A stretch of DNA of 64,000 bases from DASXHY01 sp035552155 (GTDB lineage Bacteria; Verrucomicrobiota; Verrucomicrobiia; Limisphaerales; DASXHY01): assembly GCA_035552155.1 (NCBI GenBank), contig DASZLX010000043.1, forward strand, positions 1 to 64,000, in the 5' to 3' direction. Numbering within the stretch: the first letter of the stretch is position 1; each line of letters begins with the position of its first letter. Positions 34,299 to 43,805 of this stretch are shown piece after piece. A model generated the notes under the pieces. The model made no database searches, was not told the DNA's origin, and saw only the letters and a list, made by a program, of their open reading frames with translations. Both the position numbers and the translations under genes were made by a program.

Positions 34299-34685
34299 CT
34301 AAACTGCCCCTTGCAGTCCCATGCCTTTCAGCCAATCCGGGCGAATGCCGGATCGAAAGGCGAGGATGGTCGTGCCTTCCTCGGCTTCCACGGCGACGCC
34401 GTTGTAGGTCCCGCTTCCGCCGCTCGATTCGCGCAGCAAAATATGGATGGGTTCGGTAATTTCATGGCGTGTTTCACGCCCGCGCTCGCCCGCCCGAATA
34501 ACGATCTGGTCGTTGCACCCGTCGCGAGGGCCATAGGAAATTTGCTCAAATTCCGCCTCGCGGACGACAGGTCGTTCGGCGTTGGTCGCGCGATCAATCC
34601 AAAGAATATCCACGGTGGCGCCGCGTTCGAATTCGTTGAGCCGTTGACAAAACGTGTTCCAGTCCTGGGTTTTGATTTCTTTCAT
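34299..34685 (-). CDS. DUF5335-like hypothetical protein
   Basis: A 128-residue protein that starts KEIKTQDWNTFCQRLNEFERG and continues with a small beta-rich domain (VDILWID, FEQISYGPRDGCNDQIVI, HILLRESSGGSGTYNGVAVEAEEGTT). The start and length resemble DUF5335, a family of unknown role. There is no signal peptide or membrane segment. The ATG at 34685 is chosen because the homologous start lies there. Single gene. Confidence 0.5.
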   Translation of the reverse strand: MKEIKTQDWNTFCQRLNEFERGATVDILWIDRATNAERPVVREAEFEQISYGPRDGCNDQIVIRAGERGRETRHEITEPIHILLRESSGGSGTYNGVAVEAEEGTTILAFRSGIRPDWLKGMGLQGAV

Positions 34686-34840
34686 GGATTTGGTCAAAGG
34701 GTTGAATGAGTTAAATTTCCGCGTTGACTGCAATATGGTGCAATTCGGCTGGTTCTCAAGGGAGGAGTGAAGGGGAGTCGGAAGGAGTTTATAAGTTGAG
34801 GAGTTTATGAGTTTGGGAATGCCGACGGTAATTCACTTGT

Positions 34841-37800
34841 TTACTGGCGCAGCCGGAAGTACCGCTGCTTATCGAGACTCATATCGTTCGTGTACGGTGA
34901 CGTTGCATTTTGAACGTCGGAGTAGGGGCCGGCCGCGTTCGTCGCGGTCTGCAGTGACCAGCTTTGCGGCCAGGTCATAACGAGATTGTTGCCCTGTTTT
35001 GAGGACGTGATGGAAGGTCCGACTGACTGGTTCGGCACCACTTCCCCCGTGCTGAGGATTTTTGCTGCGTAGACATTGGTGCCGACGAGGAACTGAATCT
35101 GGTTTAGCTGCGCGGGCGTCAGGCCGGACGGATCGGTGCCAAATTTTAATTGTTCCGCGCCGCCGCCGGCGGGATTTCCGTTCCAGTCTGAAATCGTCAG
35201 CGTCGCGCCCGGAGTCCAGGCCTGTCCGCTGCTGTTCGCGAAACTTAACTGGCTGACACTGCCGGCGAGATCGATGATGGCATTGCTGGCGAGGATAAAA
35301 TGCCCGAGTTGTTCGACGGCATTGCCGATCTGCAGCTTGTCCGAGAGAGCAAAGAAGCCGGGATTGCTGATCCGATTCGAAGTGCCATCGCCGATGATCC
35401 AGTCGGTGATGTTAATGTTACTCGCCGTCACCGTCCCGCTGGTAAATGTATAGACGGCATAATAGTTGATGGGCTGGCCCACGTTCCGGGCTCCCCCGAC
35501 ACTCAGCAGATTGCTGACGACCAGCGCGCCTCCGCTCTGGTTCAATGTGCCGCGTCCATCGTCGATCGTGAAGTTCGAACAACTCAGCGAGCCGCCGGCC
35601 AGCGTGATATGGGTATTGTGACTCAAAAAATACCCGCCGCTGTGCGCGTAAACTGTGCCCGCGTAGACCGTCGAATTCGTTTGCATGAACACCGAGTCTC
35701 CCTCGTCTGCCGCCAACTCGAGGGTGCCAGCGGAAAGCGTCCCGCCGTTTAAATTGTAGGTGGCCGGGTCGGTGGAATTTCCATTGGCAGAGCTGCCCTC
35801 AATGGTCAGCGTGTTGGTGACCACATGCGAACCGCCGTTTTGGGTAATGGTGAGGGCGGCATGGTATCCGGAGTACAAAAGAACGCTACTATCTGCCAAC
35901 AACCCGCCATTCAAAGTAAAGCTTGGGTCTGAGCCACCATAATCCACCTCGATCGTCACCGGCCCGGTGCGATTGGTTCCACCCGATTGGAAATACGATA
36001 TTCCGCCTCCCTCGCCATAAAGCAACATTCCACCGGGCAGGTCGAGCGTTCCACCGTACAGTGAAATTTCGTTCTGGTTTGTGCCGCGGACATAGGATGC
36101 CAGTCCCAGATTCGCAATTTTTACCGAGCCACCGTATTGGCTGAATTGAGACGAGACTGGATAACCCAGCGAAACCGCGCCGGCCTCGAAGTCGCCGTTG
36201 GTAATGACCAGTTCCCCGCCGCTGATGTACATTTGCCCGTTGGTGGCCCGAATAGAGCCGCCGTTCTGAATCACATCTGAATTCGTAATCATAAACGTGC
36301 CGTCGACGATCAGGCCGGAATTGAAATTCAGAATCTGCCCACCGTTCCGCAAGGTCAGGTCGTTCAAGACCGTCAGCGGGACCGTGGTGCCGAAACTATT
36401 CAAGAGCAGGGAATTTTCCGTGTTGGTCGCTCCTTCGATAAACAAATTACTGACCGTCATCGAGTCAGGGAAATTGACGGGCGTGGAGGGATTGATGGAG
36501 ACGGCTTTCGAGCCGGAGTTCGCGATCAGCACGGACTGTGAGCCATCCGGCAGAACGCCCAGCGACCAGTTCGCGGATTGATCCCAGTTGCCGCTCGCCG
36601 AATTTGTCCATGAATTCAGCGTCCCGGAAGTTGGTGACGTCTCGTCCGGGACAACTTCGCCATTGGAGAGAATATGCGCGGAATAGGTTCCGTTGGGCAG
36701 CCCTTCAGGATTGCTGAATTGCACCTGGGTGAGCTGCTGTGCGGTAAGGCCGCCCGCGCCGGTTCCGAACAATACCCGCTGCGCGCCGCCGCCGCCCAGC
36801 GAGCCGGACCAGTTTTGAATGGTCAAGAGTCCGTCGGCAGCCCAGGGGGCGCTGCTACTGTTCGCGAATTGAATCACGCACGAGGCGCCCTGCAGGGATA
36901 GGACGGAAGCGCCGCTCGAAAGCTGCAATTGGCCAAATTGAGCTCCCGAGGTGTAGTCTGTCCAGGTTCCGTTCGCCAGGGTCACATTTCCCCTCCCGCC
37001 CACGGTGCCGCCGTTGTTCGAGAACTGGCTGCCGGCGGTTAATTGGATCTGGTCGGCCTCGAGCAATCCGCCGATCATGGAATAAATGGATGCGTTCATC
37101 GAGAGCGTGCCGACTTCATTGGTGCCGGCGGCCTGGCCGAAATCTCCCACATCCATGGTGAGCGAAGGCGTCACCAGGAGGCCCGCGTTGATGTAGTATT
37201 TGGCCGCGACGCGGCTGATTTGACCATTGTAGTCGTTCGTGCCGCCGAACAGGGTGATTCCGCCGTTGGTATGGTAACCGCCGTATTGGTCGAAACTACC
37301 CACGTCAAGATTTCCGAGGGCGGCGTTTGTGGAGATCACGAGGCTCGTGGCCGATAAGGTGCCGCCCCCCAGGTTGTAGGTCCCATTGGTCATGGTGATG
37401 TTGCCCGCGATATTGGTGCCGCCGGTTTGGTGGATGATGCCGCCGGGGAACTCCAAATAGTTTTGCGCGGGCGAACCCACGACCAGATCGCCGGGCATGA
37501 GCACGCCGCCCACGAGGTTATATAAACCCCGGAAACCGGTCACCAGCGTGGCGGAATTCGTGCCGCCCCATTGATTGAATGTTCCCGTGCGGACGGTGAC
37601 GTTGCCTTGTAACGCGCCGTCGAAAAGTTCGTAGTCACTGTTCGTCGATTCCAGGTCCACCGCGCCCAGATTTCTGCCGCCTTGCTGATTAAAGACGCCG
37701 TTGATGAATTGATTACCCACGAAGAGCGTGCTGTTGGTGAAATTGTAAGAGCCGGTCAAATCGAGGAAATTGGCGACCACTTCCGAGTCGTCGTTTTGAA

Positions 37801-39925
37801 TGAAATTGCCGTCCACCTCGAATTCACCGAGGTGTTGGTTGGTCGGCCCGAGCACATTATTCACGATCAAGCCCGAGGAAAACATCACCACCATTGAATT
37901 GGTGCCGACGATTAAATTTCCTGGAGTATTCGTATCGGCACCGATGACGAGCGGGTTGCCGGCGCCGACGTAATTGAGCAGCAGAGTATTTTTGGTGGTC
38001 TCCGTACCGATGGGCGCGCCGCCCGTCGTCAGGTTGCTGACGCTCAGCGAACCGGGGGCGTTGGCGAGCGTGGACGAATCGATAGTGACGGCTTTCCAAA
38101 AATAATTCGTAAACGCCACCGACTGCGAACTGTCGGGCGGGATGCCGAACGACCAGGATGACCCATCATCCCAATTACCACCGTTCTGATTTATCCAGGA
38201 ATTCACCAGTCCGGAACCGGACGGGCCGGGCGAGCTCTGGTCCGGCACCACTTCACCATTTGAGAGAATGCGGGCGTAGTAGGTTCCGGGTGACAGCCCG
38301 GCCGGATTGCTGAAAAGCATCTGGCTCAATTGCTGGGAAGTGAGGCCCGTATTGTCGTTGCCGAAGAAAATCTGCTGCGTGCCGCCGCCGGAGAGCGAGC
38401 CTTTCCAGCCGCTGATCGTCAACAGCGCTCCGCTCGACCAGGCCAGGCCGCTGCTGTTGGCGAAATGCAGCGTGCCGGAGGTCGAGAGTGCCAGGGTGGA
38501 GTTGGTGTTCCCGCCAGTGCTCAATTGCAGCGCTCCAAACTGCTGCGGCCCGGGACCGGCCGTGATGCCGGCGTCGCTCAAAGTCAAGGTGCCGGATTGC
38601 GTTACCGTGCCGCCGATTTGCAAAAATATTGACCCATTGGTCAACGCCAGGTCGGACACGATCAATTGCCCGCCGCCCAGGGTGTATTGCCCACCGCCCA
38701 TTTGCAGGGATGTGATCCGGCAAGTGCCTGCCGATTGGGAAAAGTTGCCGGGTTGCGCATTCACCAAGCCGCTCACGAAGGTGCCGCTATTGAGAACGTA
38801 GTAACCGTAGTTGGTCGTGAAGTAACTATCCGCACCGGGTTGTTGGCGTTCGAAGAATACGCTTTGGCTGAGATTCATCGTCAAGTTGCTATGAACACCG
38901 CCGGATTGAGCAAAACTTCCCACGCCGCCGATCGCAATGTTTGTACTCACGAGCAATCCATTGGTCAGGGTATAGGAGCTGAAGCCGACCGTGGTCTCGA
39001 TGACTCCGCCATCGATGCCGCCGATGCTGAGGTCACCCACCAAATTCGTACCGCCTCCCTGGAACAACAAACAATCACCACCGGGATTGCCACTCGGCGG
39101 CCCCTGCGGCATTAACAGGGAAGATGTTTCGAGAACTCCTCCCAGCAATTCATACACGCCGCCCCAGCCGCCAAATTTGCCGATGACTATGGAGCCACTG
39201 ACTGTCCCACCATATTGGATGAATGAGCCGTTCAGGGCCTGCAACCCTCCGGCGAGTTCATAACCCGGCACGACGAGGTCGCCGCTGAAAAAATCGTACT
39301 CGCCACTATCATAAAGTCCGAAGCAGTAATTCGATCCGCCCGCCTGATTGAATACTGTGCCCGAGGCGAGCGCTTCCGCTGAGTTGTAGGCCGGCACCGC
39401 CAATATGCTGTTCGTGAGATTGTACAGGCCGCCGTTGGTCACCATTAAATTCCCCGCGGAGACCTGTGAGGAGCTGTCCTCCGCGACGGTGCCAGCCACG
39501 GTGAAATTGCCATTCGCCTGCAGGGCAGATTGAAGGATGACCAGGCTGGTGTCGTTGCTGACGTCGAGATCGTGGGCAATGGTCAGCGGCGTTTGCAAAC
39601 CGGCGTAGTTCAGCAAAACAGTGTTCACCGTGTCCGTGCCGGGCGAAACGACTGTGAGAGCGTCAATCGACATCGTTAGCGGGAAATTGGCGGCGGTGTT
39701 GTTGCCAATCGAGACGGCTTTCCACCCGTGATTGGCGATGGAAATCGTCTGGCCTGCTGCGGGGGCGATTCCGAGCGACCAGGATGCCGCGTTCTCCCAA
39801 TTGCCGCTGGCGGGATTTGTCCAGGAATTCAGTTGCGCCGAAACGTAGGTTGAAGGGAACAACATGGACGCGACGAAGCATAGCGTGCGTCCTATTCTCA
39901 CAGTCAGACACATTTTAATTTGCAT
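34841..39925 (-). CDS. Giant secreted beta-helix repeat protein, three modules
   Basis: A 1694-residue protein. The N-terminal 30 residues are a signal peptide (LCFVASMLFPSTYVSAQ). The rest is built of three long modules, each opening with a SW-x-N...GNW-x-x-x-x-SWSLGIAP-type block (about residues 35, 600 and 1125) and closing with a GGGAQ-x-I-x-FG...NGEVVPD-type block (about 560, 1085 and 1620). Inside are many short Gly/Asn/Thr-rich strands (YNLNGGTLSAGTLEL, FNQQGGRN) expected to form a right-handed beta-helix. The last 50 residues (WSLQTATNAAGPYSDVQNAT ... YFRLRQ) are a tail seen on many verrucomicrobial secreted proteins. No autotransporter barrel is present. Probably a surface adhesin or matrix protein; function inferred only from architecture. 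Confidence 0.75.
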   Translation of the reverse strand: MQIKMCLTVRIGRTLCFVASMLFPSTYVSAQLNSWTNPASGNWENAASWSLGIAPAAGQTISIANHGWKAVSIGNNTAANFPLTMSIDALTVVSPGTDTVNTVLLNYAGLQTPLTIAHDLDVSNDTSLVILQSALQANGNFTVAGTVAEDSSSQVSAGNLMVTNGGLYNLTNSILAVPAYNSAEALASGTVFNQAGGSNYCFGLYDSGEYDFFSGDLVVPGYELAGGLQALNGSFIQYGGTVSGSIVIGKFGGWGGVYELLGGVLETSSLLMPQGPPSGNPGGDCLLFQGGGTNLVGDLSIGGIDGGVIETTVGFSSYTLTNGLLVSTNIAIGGVGSFAQSGGVHSNLTMNLSQSVFFERQQPGADSYFTTNYGYYVLNSGTFVSGLVNAQPGNFSQSAGTCRITSLQMGGGQYTLGGGQLIVSDLALTNGSIFLQIGGTVTQSGTLTLSDAGITAGPGPQQFGALQLSTGGNTNSTLALSTSGTLHFANSSGLAWSSGALLTISGWKGSLSGGGTQQIFFGNDNTGLTSQQLSQMLFSNPAGLSPGTYYARILSNGEVVPDQSSPGPSGSGLVNSWINQNGGNWDDGSSWSFGIPPDSSQSVAFTNYFWKAVTIDSSTLANAPGSLSVSNLTTGGAPIGTETTKNTLLLNYVGAGNPLVIGADTNTPGNLIVGTNSMVVMFSSGLIVNNVLGPTNQHLGEFEVDGNFIQNDDSEVVANFLDLTGSYNFTNSTLFVGNQFINGVFNQQGGRNLGAVDLESTNSDYELFDGALQGNVTVRTGTFNQWGGTNSATLVTGFRGLYNLVGGVLMPGDLVVGSPAQNYLEFPGGIIHQTGGTNIAGNITMTNGTYNLGGGTLSATSLVISTNAALGNLDVGSFDQYGGYHTNGGITLFGGTNDYNGQISRVAAKYYINAGLLVTPSLTMDVGDFGQAAGTNEVGTLSMNASIYSMIGGLLEADQIQLTAGSQFSNNGGTVGGRGNVTLANGTWTDYTSGAQFGQLQLSSGASVLSLQGASCVIQFANSSSAPWAADGLLTIQNWSGSLGGGGAQRVLFGTGAGGLTAQQLTQVQFSNPEGLPNGTYSAHILSNGEVVPDETSPTSGTLNSWTNSASGNWDQSANWSLGVLPDGSQSVLIANSGSKAVSINPSTPVNFPDSMTVSNLFIEGATNTENSLLLNSFGTTVPLTVLNDLTLRNGGQILNFNSGLIVDGTFMITNSDVIQNGGSIRATNGQMYISGGELVITNGDFEAGAVSLGYPVSSQFSQYGGSVKIANLGLASYVRGTNQNEISLYGGTLDLPGGMLLYGEGGGISYFQSGGTNRTGPVTIEVDYGGSDPSFTLNGGLLADSSVLLYSGYHAALTITQNGGSHVVTNTLTIEGSSANGNSTDPATYNLNGGTLSAGTLELAADEGDSVFMQTNSTVYAGTVYAHSGGYFLSHNTHITLAGGSLSCSNFTIDDGRGTLNQSGGALVVSNLLSVGGARNVGQPINYYAVYTFTSGTVTASNINITDWIIGDGTSNRISNPGFFALSDKLQIGNAVEQLGHFILASNAIIDLAGSVSQLSFANSSGQAWTPGATLTISDWNGNPAGGGAEQLKFGTDPSGLTPAQLNQIQFLVGTNVYAAKILSTGEVVPNQSVGPSITSSKQGNNLVMTWPQSWSLQTATNAAGPYSDVQNATSPYTNDMSLDKQRYFRLRQ

Positions 39926-40036
39926 AGCGATCAACGTCCCTGAGTAATGGCGCGCCACTCTCGGACGTCCGGACAGTCGGCGCTAGTGAGTAGTGTGCCC
40001 TACTTGAAGAGGCGGGGGGGAAGTCTCCCGGCGGGG

Positions 40037-40864
40037 TTACTTTTCCGCAGGAGCGAGGTCGTGGTCGGCGAAGCCGTTTTTGGCGTGGGTGCCTTCGTCC
40101 CAAATTCGACGCAGGACGTCGCGGCTGTAGGCGAAGTGATGGCGGTCGGGCGAGAAAACTTCCAGAGTGATGGTGCCGTCGTAGCCGGTCGCCTGGAGCA
40201 TGTGAATATAATGAGCGACTTCAATCGTGCCCGCCCCCAAAGGCAGGTGCAGATCGGCGCTGCCGCCTTTGTTATCGTGCAGGTGCACGTGGCGCAGGCG
40301 CGAGCCGTAGGCGGTGAGCAGGTCGCCGGTGGTGTTGCGATCGGTCATCAGATTGGCGTGGCCGATATCCAGGTGCAACCCCAGCTCGGGAAGCGGATCC
40401 ATAAGCTCGGACAACTGCATGACGGTGTTAAAATTTCCCGGTAGATTTTCAATCATCAAACCGACACCGCAACGGTGCGCCTCTCCAAACAAATCGCGCA
40501 GGCTTTGGAGATTTTTTTCAATGATGAATTTCCGGTCGTGCATGGGGGCGATGCGGTCGGGATGAAGATTCATCCATTGAACGCCGAGCGCGGCGAAGGC
40601 GTGGATGCAGCGTTTGAGTTCGTCCACGCAGGCGCGGCGGATGCCCTCGAAGGGGCTGCACAGGGGCAAATAATACGCGGTGTGGCCGACGATTTGCAGG
40701 CCGTGTTCATCGAGCGCGGAGCGAATCGCGCGCACATCTATTTTGTCCACCGATGCCATGGGCGGCTCGATGGTGAGGTCGATGAAATCCAAATCCACTT
40801 CGGCCATCCATTCGATTTCCGAAAGGACGTCGTGGGCGGGGTGATTCATGGCGCCGATCAGCAT
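40037..40864 (-). CDS. Sugar phosphate isomerase/epimerase-like TIM-barrel protein
   Basis: A 275-residue protein of the xylose-isomerase-like / AP-endonuclease 2 TIM-barrel superfamily. Metal-site text is seen: NLHPDRIAP (about 98), LMIENLPGNFN with Glu (about 138), GLHLDIGHANL (about 165), RHVHLHDNKGG (about 190) and TLEVFSPDRH (about 238). Members isomerise or epimerise sugars or act on inositols. The gene is alone, so the substrate is unknown. The ATG at 40864 fits the first barrel strand. Confidence 0.8.
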   Translation of the reverse strand: MLIGAMNHPAHDVLSEIEWMAEVDLDFIDLTIEPPMASVDKIDVRAIRSALDEHGLQIVGHTAYYLPLCSPFEGIRRACVDELKRCIHAFAALGVQWMNLHPDRIAPMHDRKFIIEKNLQSLRDLFGEAHRCGVGLMIENLPGNFNTVMQLSELMDPLPELGLHLDIGHANLMTDRNTTGDLLTAYGSRLRHVHLHDNKGGSADLHLPLGAGTIEVAHYIHMLQATGYDGTITLEVFSPDRHHFAYSRDVLRRIWDEGTHAKNGFADHDLAPAEK

Positions 40865-40867
40865 AAG

Positions 40868-40900
40868 AAAGGTCGGGGGTCGAGGGTCGAGGCTCCACAG
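40868..40900. repeat. GGGTCGA heptamer repeat
   Basis: GGTCGGGGGTCGAGGGTCGAGG, a short 7-bp-period run just upstream of the isomerase gene's start. Confidence 0.7.
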
Positions 40901-40943
40901 TCCAAATTTATAAATTCATCGTTCATTGATTCATCAACTTTTT

Positions 40944-41762
40944 TCAAACTTCCAGCGGTCTGTCTTTGGGCAAAATGGCGGCGAACCATCCGCGGGTGTC
41001 GAGCAGGCGAATGTGGTTGCGTTTTTTTCGGGCGGGCGGTTCGGGCAGGCGCAATTTTTTGACGAGCGACCGCGGCAATTTGCGCGCCTGGCTCGGACAC
41101 AACCACCCATAGACTGTCAGGACGCCTTTGAGCAGCGGCCAATCTTCATCCAGGCGCGTGAGCAGATGGGCCCAATTGAGTTCCGCGCCGACGGCGTAAA
41201 TCAGGTTGAACACATCGGTCCAGTCACAATGATCGCGTTGCATGATGTAAAGTTTGCACCATAGGAACTCCTCCATCGGCACAACCGCGAGTGCCTCGCC
41301 CCGCACGGTAGCCGCCGGGGCGCGCTCGAACCAGGTCTCGTCCGTGTGGGCGCGCTGGTTGGCCATGGCCCAGATGATGTCCACGATGAGGCCGTCGCGC
41401 GTATTGCGATAAATCCATTTGCGATCGTAGGGACGGGTCGAAAAATAATCTTCGAAACCGGCCCGGGCCAGTGCCTCGACGGCTTTGTCGCGGTCTTCTT
41501 CCATGATGTAAAAATCAATGTCCTTCGTATTTCGCCAGCGGCCGATGTAAGTGGCCAGGGCGAAGCCGCCGCCCAACAGGAACCGGATTCCCGCCTGGCG
41601 TAATGCGTGAATGGCATCGCGATAAGTAGCCCATTGTTCATCCGTCACCGCGTTTACCCACTCAAACTGCAGGTGGGGCGAAAAAGGCTTTTTTTTGCTT
41701 CGCGAAACGGCGTGGCTTTTGCGAAGAAGTGGACCGTCAATTTTCTGGCAGCGATTAACCAT
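40944..41762 (-). CDS. Nucleotidyltransferase-fold protein
   Basis: A 272-residue protein. FLLGGGFALATYIGRWRNTKDIDFYIMEED (about residues 60-90) shows the GG...DxD core of the polymerase-beta-like nucleotidyltransferase fold, followed by a helical C-terminal half. It resembles DUF6036 / AbiEii-type nucleotidyltransferases, some of which are toxins, but no partner antitoxin gene is adjacent. It can also be a housekeeping nucleotidyltransferase. The ATG at 41762 is chosen because the longer frame overlaps the DUF2934 gene. The C-terminal 70 residues are basic (KKLRLPEPPARKKRNH). Confidence 0.65.
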   Translation of the reverse strand: MVNRCQKIDGPLLRKSHAVSRSKKKPFSPHLQFEWVNAVTDEQWATYRDAIHALRQAGIRFLLGGGFALATYIGRWRNTKDIDFYIMEEDRDKAVEALARAGFEDYFSTRPYDRKWIYRNTRDGLIVDIIWAMANQRAHTDETWFERAPAATVRGEALAVVPMEEFLWCKLYIMQRDHCDWTDVFNLIYAVGAELNWAHLLTRLDEDWPLLKGVLTVYGWLCPSQARKLPRSLVKKLRLPEPPARKKRNHIRLLDTRGWFAAILPKDRPLEV

Positions 41763-41850
41763 CTCTTTTACGTCTCCGAGGCGGCATGATGCCGCTTCAT
41801 GGTTATCTGTCACTTTGCAGACGACACGGAATCCCTGATTCAAGCCTGAG

Positions 41851-42237
41851 TCATTCTTTTTCCCGCCGTAAATCGTCCTTGGTTGCCTGCACGGCCTGGT
41901 CGAGTTCCGCGTCCGCCACGCCTTCGTCGTAAAGTTTTTCAGCGACGCTTTGCTCGTCGGGGGCCGGGGAGTTGGGGACCTTATGGCCTTCCGAACCCGG
42001 AACCGGGTCCCAGCGTTGGTCTTCAGGAATTTTTTCCTCCGCGGTAGGCTCCGGGTTAACTTCGTCTTCACCGAGCAACTCGCGCTTGGCCTCGTTAAAG
42101 TCGGAGTCCTGAAATTCGTTTTCGGAGCGACCGTTAAGCAGAGCAATTTGGCGCGCCCGTTTCACGACCATTTCCCTGGTGACGGTGCCGATGCCCTCAC
42201 CGCGATCGCTTAACCTGCCTTCGGATGGTTTTTTCAT
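41851..42237 (-). CDS. DUF2934-like small acidic protein
   Basis: A 128-residue protein. REMVVKRARQIALLNGRSENEFQDSDFNEAKREL (about 22-56) matches the short DUF2934 motif (RAxEIAxxNGR...Dxx-Ax-REL), of unknown role and common in soil bacteria, often near stress genes. The rest is acidic, Pro/Glu-rich and probably disordered, ending in a basic-acidic helix. No signal peptide. It lies 88 bases upstream of the nucleotidyltransferase on the same strand. Confidence 0.6.
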   Translation of the reverse strand: MKKPSEGRLSDRGEGIGTVTREMVVKRARQIALLNGRSENEFQDSDFNEAKRELLGEDEVNPEPTAEEKIPEDQRWDPVPGSEGHKVPNSPAPDEQSVAEKLYDEGVADAELDQAVQATKDDLRREKE

Positions 42238-42283
42238 ACGTCATTAAATTTGAGTGGCATTTCGATGCGCGAGTTCGGCGGTA

Positions 42284-42472
42284 TCATGGCGGCGGGATGG
42301 AGGGGCCTACGTTGGGATTGTCGGGCAACGAAGGATCCGTCATGACGGGCTGAGATTGCATCGTGCCGGAGGTGGTGTTGTATTCATCCGCCGTGCCGCC
42401 AGTGTTGGTGGTGCTGCACCCGCTGATAATCGCGGCTGCGGAAACGATCGATAATAGCAATGCGATCTTCAT
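42284..42472 (-). CDS. Small lipoprotein with GGTxDEYxTxSGT motif
   Basis: A 62-residue protein. MKIALLLSIVSAAAIISGC is a lipoprotein signal ending in the lipobox ISGC. The mature part STTNTGGTADEYNTTSGTMQ shares GGT-x-DEY-x-T-x-SGT with the lipoprotein at 33931-34104, then diverges into a Pro/Asn tail. The ATG at 42472 is chosen because it begins the signal peptide. Function unknown. Confidence 0.75.
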   Translation of the reverse strand: MKIALLLSIVSAAAIISGCSTTNTGGTADEYNTTSGTMQSQPVMTDPSLPDNPNVGPSIPPP

Positions 42473-42572
42473 GAAATAAGGTCCGGGCGATCGCGGGTTG
42501 CGGCAATGAGGGAAAACCCGCAAGGTGATTTTGCATTTTGCCTTCGCGCGGCGTTTGCCTCATGCTGGCCGC

Positions 42573-43805
42573 ATGGACGCAGCGGCCAGTGCAGCCGTGG
42601 TGGTGATTTTGATTTCCGCCGGGGCGAGCTTCTTTTTCGCCCTGGCGGAGACGGCCGTGTTTTCCCTGAGCAAATGGCAGGTGCGGCAATTGGCTGAGCG
42701 CGAGCCCCGTTTCGGCGGGATGATCCGGCAATTGCTCGCGGAACCGCAGGATCTGCTGGCCACAATGGTGCTGGGCAATACCTTTGCCACGGCGGCGATG
42801 CTGGCGATTGGATTCTGGATGGCGCTGCGCACGCATTGGCCGATCGTTTACACCGTCATTGGATTGTTCGTGCTGATTCTCTTCGGGTGCGAGGTGCTGC
42901 CGAAAACGCTGGCGGTGCGCAATCCGGAAAATTGGTCGTTGCGCGTGGCGCGTCCGCTGTTGTTGCTGGAAAAGCTGGCGCTGCCGCTGCGGCTGGCGGC
43001 GCAAAAAATCAACGGCCTGTTGCTCTCCGCCGCAGTGGCCAAAGTGGCCAGACCGCAAACGGCGCTGGCGGATGAGGAATACCAGGAACTGCTCGAACTC
43101 GCCTATCAGCAGGGCACGCTGGGCCAGTCGGAGAAAGAAATCATTTTGCAGATCATCAGCCTCGACCGGCGCACGGTGAAGGAAGTGATGCGTCCGCGCT
43201 CGCAAATGGCGTGCATCGCGGACGATTTGCCGGTGGAGGAAATGATTTCCTCCGCGCGAAAGCTCAAGCATCGGCGCCTGCCGATCTACGATGAGACGCC
43301 GGACACCATCGTGGGCATCTTGAACACGCGCGCGCTGTTGCTCGACCTCGAAACGGACCTGGCGGAGGCAGTTGAATTTCCCTCGTTCGTTCCCGAGACG
43401 ATGAATTTGCTTCAGCTCCTGAAAAGCCTGCAACGCCAGCAGCGCGGCATGGCGATGGTGCTGGATGAATTTGGCGGGACGGCGGGGTTGGTCACCACCG
43501 AAGACATTTTGTCCGAGTTGATCGGAAAAATCCGCAGCGAATTGAAACCGGAAGGGTTCGTGATGGAGAAACTCGGGCCGGGACGCTGGCGCGTGAACGG
43601 CACCATGCGGTTGGATGATTTTCGCCGGGAATATGCGCCGCTGGGCGATGTGCCGGAGGTGGAGACGATGGGCGGATTGCTGGCGAGCCTGCTGGACGTG
43701 GTGCCCAAAACGGGTGAGTCGGCGAATTTTCGCGGATTGAAACTGACCGCGCACGCCGCGGACGAGCGGCATGTGCGCGAAGTGATGGTGGAACTCAACA
43801 AATGA
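42573..43805 (+). CDS. CNNM/CorC-type membrane transporter protein 1
   Basis: A 410-residue protein of the CNNM / CorB (hemolysin C-like) family. The DUF21 membrane domain covers about 1-135, with AETAVFSLSKWQVRQL and EVLPKTLAVRNP marking it. Two CBS motifs lie at about 195-310 (RTVKEVMRPRSQM, MAMVLDEFGGTAGLVTTEDIL). A C-terminal CorC_HlyC domain ends the protein. Family members export Mg2+ or protect against divalent cation stress in the inner membrane. It is the first of three related genes; the next overlaps it by 4 bases (ATGA). Confidence 0.88.
   Translation: MDAAASAAVVVILISAGASFFFALAETAVFSLSKWQVRQLAEREPRFGGMIRQLLAEPQDLLATMVLGNTFATAAMLAIGFWMALRTHWPIVYTVIGLFVLILFGCEVLPKTLAVRNPENWSLRVARPLLLLEKLALPLRLAAQKINGLLLSAAVAKVARPQTALADEEYQELLELAYQQGTLGQSEKEIILQIISLDRRTVKEVMRPRSQMACIADDLPVEEMISSARKLKHRRLPIYDETPDTIVGILNTRALLLDLETDLAEAVEFPSFVPETMNLLQLLKSLQRQQRGMAMVLDEFGGTAGLVTTEDILSELIGKIRSELKPEGFVMEKLGPGRWRVNGTMRLDDFRREYAPLGDVPEVETMGGLLASLLDVVPKTGESANFRGLKLTAHAADERHVREVMVELNK

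Noticed and set aside
34841..39925. Type V autotransporter
   Set aside because: No C-terminal beta-barrel is present; the C-terminus is a short soluble tail.
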